Below the pieces are notes generated by a model. That model was not told the DNA's origin. It saw nothing but the letters and a program-made list of their open reading frames with translations, and did no database searches. A stretch of 64,000 bases of DNA from Tetramitus jugosus (Eukaryota; Heterolobosea; Eutetramitea; Acrasida; Vahlkampfiidae). Made by a program: the position numbers and the translations under genes. The stretch covers positions 186,001 to 250,000 of the forward strand of contig OW569392.1 in the NCBI GenBank assembly GCA_937625935.1, written 5' to 3'. Below are positions 62,101-64,000 of this stretch, in pieces; position 1 is the stretch's first letter; every line of letters starts with the position of its first letter.

Positions 62101-63807
62101 GAGATTTACTTGAGAAGGAGAAGAGCAAATCATACAATAAGAATGTTCCAGATGAAGGTTTCTATACCAAGTGTCAAGTGCTGAGATCCATTACCAACTG
62201 GTCAGGTGGTGGAAGAACAGAACGGTCAATTATGGAGGCATACATTGATCTGATCAACAAGGCCAAGCACTACATTTACATTGAGAACCAATACTTTATT
62301 TCGAGCACTGCAGATGGAGGACAAGTCAAGAACACGATCGTCGAGCATTTGTTGAATAGAATTAGAAGGGCAATACGTGACAAGGAAACTTTTCGTGTAT
62401 TTGTTGTTTTGCCCAATCATCCTGACGGCAATCTGGGAGAAAGTTCTTTGCAACAAGTGATGAAGTGGCAATACAGAACAATCAATCGATCACCTACCTC
62501 AATCCTGCAGACTCTTGCTCGAGAGTTTCCCAATGTTGAACTCGAGAAGTACATTGGATTCTTCTGTTTGAGAAGCCATGGTTTCTTGAGCAATGATCAT
62601 GTCTATGAGGATCTTCAAGGATATCTCAATGATGAGATTAATGATGATGATACGTTCTCTGTCAATTCAGCCTACACAAATCAAGGTTATACTGGATTGA
62701 AGGCAGTTACTGAACAAGTTTATGTTCATTGTAAGCTAATGATTGGTAAGTTTACTTTTTTGTTGTATATTCTTGTTGTTGTTCGACGCATTAATGTGTA
62801 ACTAACATAATCAATGAACTCTCTTAGTGGACGATTTGTATACCATCATTGGTTCGGCCAATCTGAACGATCGCTCTATGCTCGGTGACAGAGACAGCGA
62901 AATTGCAATCATAACAGAAGATGAAGAGTTCTACTCAACAAAGATGAACGGAAACAGATATAAGGCAGGTAAATTTGCCTTCTCTCTTCGAATGAGACTG
63001 TGGAGAGAACATTTGGGACTGTTTGAGGATTTGTATGATGCGGATGACGATGAGGAAATTGAAGATCTCGAGAACACTCAACAATTCTCAGTGAGAAAAA
63101 AGTTGAAGGATACATTCGATAAACAAGTCATGAAAACCAAGATCAATAAGATTCGAGATGCAATCATTGATCCAATATCTTCCAAGACTTATGAACGAGT
63201 ATGGTTGATGAATGCCAAGAGAAACACACAAATTTATGAGTCTGTCTTTCCCAGTTTCACACCGTCGAGCAAATTCAAGACTGTGAAGGCCTACTACGAA
63301 GCAAGGAACAATCAACAAAAGGAATACAAGAACAAGCTCGAAGAGTTACAACAACAGATTCAAAATGAAGAAGAGAAGAGATTTATTCAATTATTGCAGG
63401 AGAAGGAGCAAGAAAAGTTCGATGTTGGCTCGAATGAAGACAACAAGATACTTGCAGCTGCCACTCTTCAAGTGGATGAAACCATGACAACAGACACAGA
63501 GACACATGCTGACTCTGCGACAACTGACATTGAAGACCATTCGCTCTATCGACCACGCTCAGGTTCGACAATGGAGGGCGGTACTCCTATCCACCAGCGC
63601 ACATTATCAACAACAAGCACGAGGGATGATGTCACTGCCTCCATTAGCACTCCTCGGAAGTTGAGAGAAGATGAACTGCATAAGCGTCAAGAATTGTCAA
63701 AGATTCAGGGTCACTTAGTCATGTTCCCATTGAACTTTTGCTATGGTGACAAATTTGTGAAATCCTATCAACTTCGAATGGTTGTTGATGATAACATATT
63801 TATATAA
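59133..63807 (+). CDS. Phospholipase D with N-myristoylation motif, EF-hand-like region and PH domain (3 exons)
   Basis: Exons are 59133-59814, 59929-62745 and 62828-63807; introns are 114 bp (no stop in frame) and 82 bp. About 1,492 residues. It hydrolyses phosphatidylcholine to phosphatidic acid. It starts MGNKNSSDN, a good N-myristoylation site. An NCS/calcineurin-B-like EF-hand pair appears to follow (HVLHSIFQAL, VTFEEFAICLSIAIRG, EKLKFSYSILDPESRGYIT), with degenerate calcium loops. A PH domain (MLKTGMVWSYYEIKDG, DWVFCILLYFKG) is split by a long Ser/Asn insert. The two HKD motifs are intact: HHQKTVVVDQSMALLGGLD and, across the second splice site, HCKLMI joined to VDDLYTIIGSANLNDRS. The C-terminal 250 residues are helical and acidic with a Ser/Thr-rich section. 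Poly-Asn and poly-Ser tracts enlarge it. The splice at 59814 restores the EF-hand text exactly. Confidence 0.92.
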
Positions 63808-63873
63808 AATCTTGTCAACTACCGTCTGAAGTCAAGAGACGACCTATACAACTAGTTATGAATGTTTTTTCTA

Positions 63874-63879
63874 TTTATT
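63874..63879 (-). terminator. Possible polyadenylation hexamer on the - strand
   Basis: AATAAA reading leftward, seven nt after the TAG of the partial - strand gene at the window's right edge. Confidence 0.35.
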
Positions 63880-63885
63880 CCCTCC

Positions 63886-64000
63886 CTACACTGTGTATGG
63901 CATGCATTCGATCCTGATTCGATCGATAAGCTTCTTAAGCGTGGGTTCATCTGTTGCACCCAAGCGCACCCTTCCAAACGCACGTGCCAACTCACTCTGC
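63886..64000 (-). CDS. 3' end of an unidentified - strand gene
   Basis: One - strand frame is open from the window edge for 37 codons to TAG (63888-63886). The tail is SELARAFGRVRLGATDEP, then TLKKLIDRIRIECM and PYTV. It is balanced and looks coding, and a poly(A)-like hexamer follows immediately. The family is not recognised from this piece. The gene converges with the PLD gene, 78 bp apart. Confidence 0.5.
   Translation of the reverse strand, partial: QSELARAFGRVRLGATDEPTLKKLIDRIRIECMPYTV

Noticed and set aside
1-64000. CRISPR arrays, integrated prophage, insertion sequences or a bacterial-type operon
   Set aside because: No direct-repeat/spacer array, integrase, transposase or Shine-Dalgarno pattern was seen; the gene content is eukaryotic throughout.
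1-64000. Intact retrotransposon or DNA transposon
   Set aside because: No reverse transcriptase, integrase or DDE signature or terminal repeats were found; only the unidentified relic at 40.8-42.9 kb remains a candidate.

Overview
The window reads as nuclear DNA of a free-living heterolobosean amoeba of the Naegleria type. Genes are densely packed on both strands and use the standard code. Most are intron-poor, and the introns that can be placed are short GT-AG introns. Poly-Gln/Asn/His/Ser tracts interrupt otherwise conserved proteins. The gene set is purely eukaryotic: VPS13, a formin, PKA, eIF3h, SRP14, SSNA1 and an FCP1 phosphatase. The genus call is inference from overall style and protein resemblance; I cannot fix the species.

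Left part (1-21 kb): the tail of an unknown + gene is followed by a TRAF7-like RING/TRAF-zinc-finger/WD40 protein (-), the RNA polymerase II CTD phosphatase FCP1 (+), SRP14 (+, one intron), a nucleoplasmin-like/FKBP prolyl isomerase (-), a BCNT/CFDP1/SWC5-like chromatin protein (+) and the basal-body protein SSNA1/DIP13 (-). Next is a tight four-gene + strand block: secreted kelch protein, glycyl-tRNA synthetase, NTA1-like N-terminal amidase and tandem-domain cyclophilin, with gaps of only 21, 68 and 88 nt. PKA catalytic subunit (+) and eIF3h (-) close this part.

Middle (21-45 kb): an ESRP/Fusilli-like three-qRRM RNA-binding protein (+), a Zn2Cys6 transcription factor (-), a 3,512-residue VPS13 with an internal PH domain (-) and a TMEM86/YhhN membrane protein (-). 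Then comes a gene-poor stretch (about 39.9-43 kb) holding a broken class III nucleotide cyclase fragment and a multiply frameshifted unidentified pseudogene. An acetyl-CoA hydrolase/CoA-transferase with a large internal deletion and an 18-bp perfect inverted repeat follow.

Right part (45-64 kb): an F-box-like protein with 22-residue leucine-rich repeats, a tail-anchored coiled-coil protein, a stand-alone C-CAP domain protein, several small unrecognised genes, a secreted Cys-rich protein, a giant formin (-) and an N-myristoylatable EF-hand-like/PH/phospholipase D (+, two introns). The 3' end of another - strand gene lies at the edge.

The genes do not form one pathway. Two loose themes recur: lipid transfer and signalling at membranes (VPS13, PLD, TMEM86, PKA) and cytoskeleton (formin, C-CAP, SSNA1). 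No tRNA, rRNA, CRISPR array or intact mobile element was recognised. I found no convincing new multi-gene system. The most unusual items are the EF-hand/PLD architecture, the internally deleted CoA-transferase, the decayed locus at 40.5-42.9 kb, the tandem cyclophilin and the ESRP-like protein.
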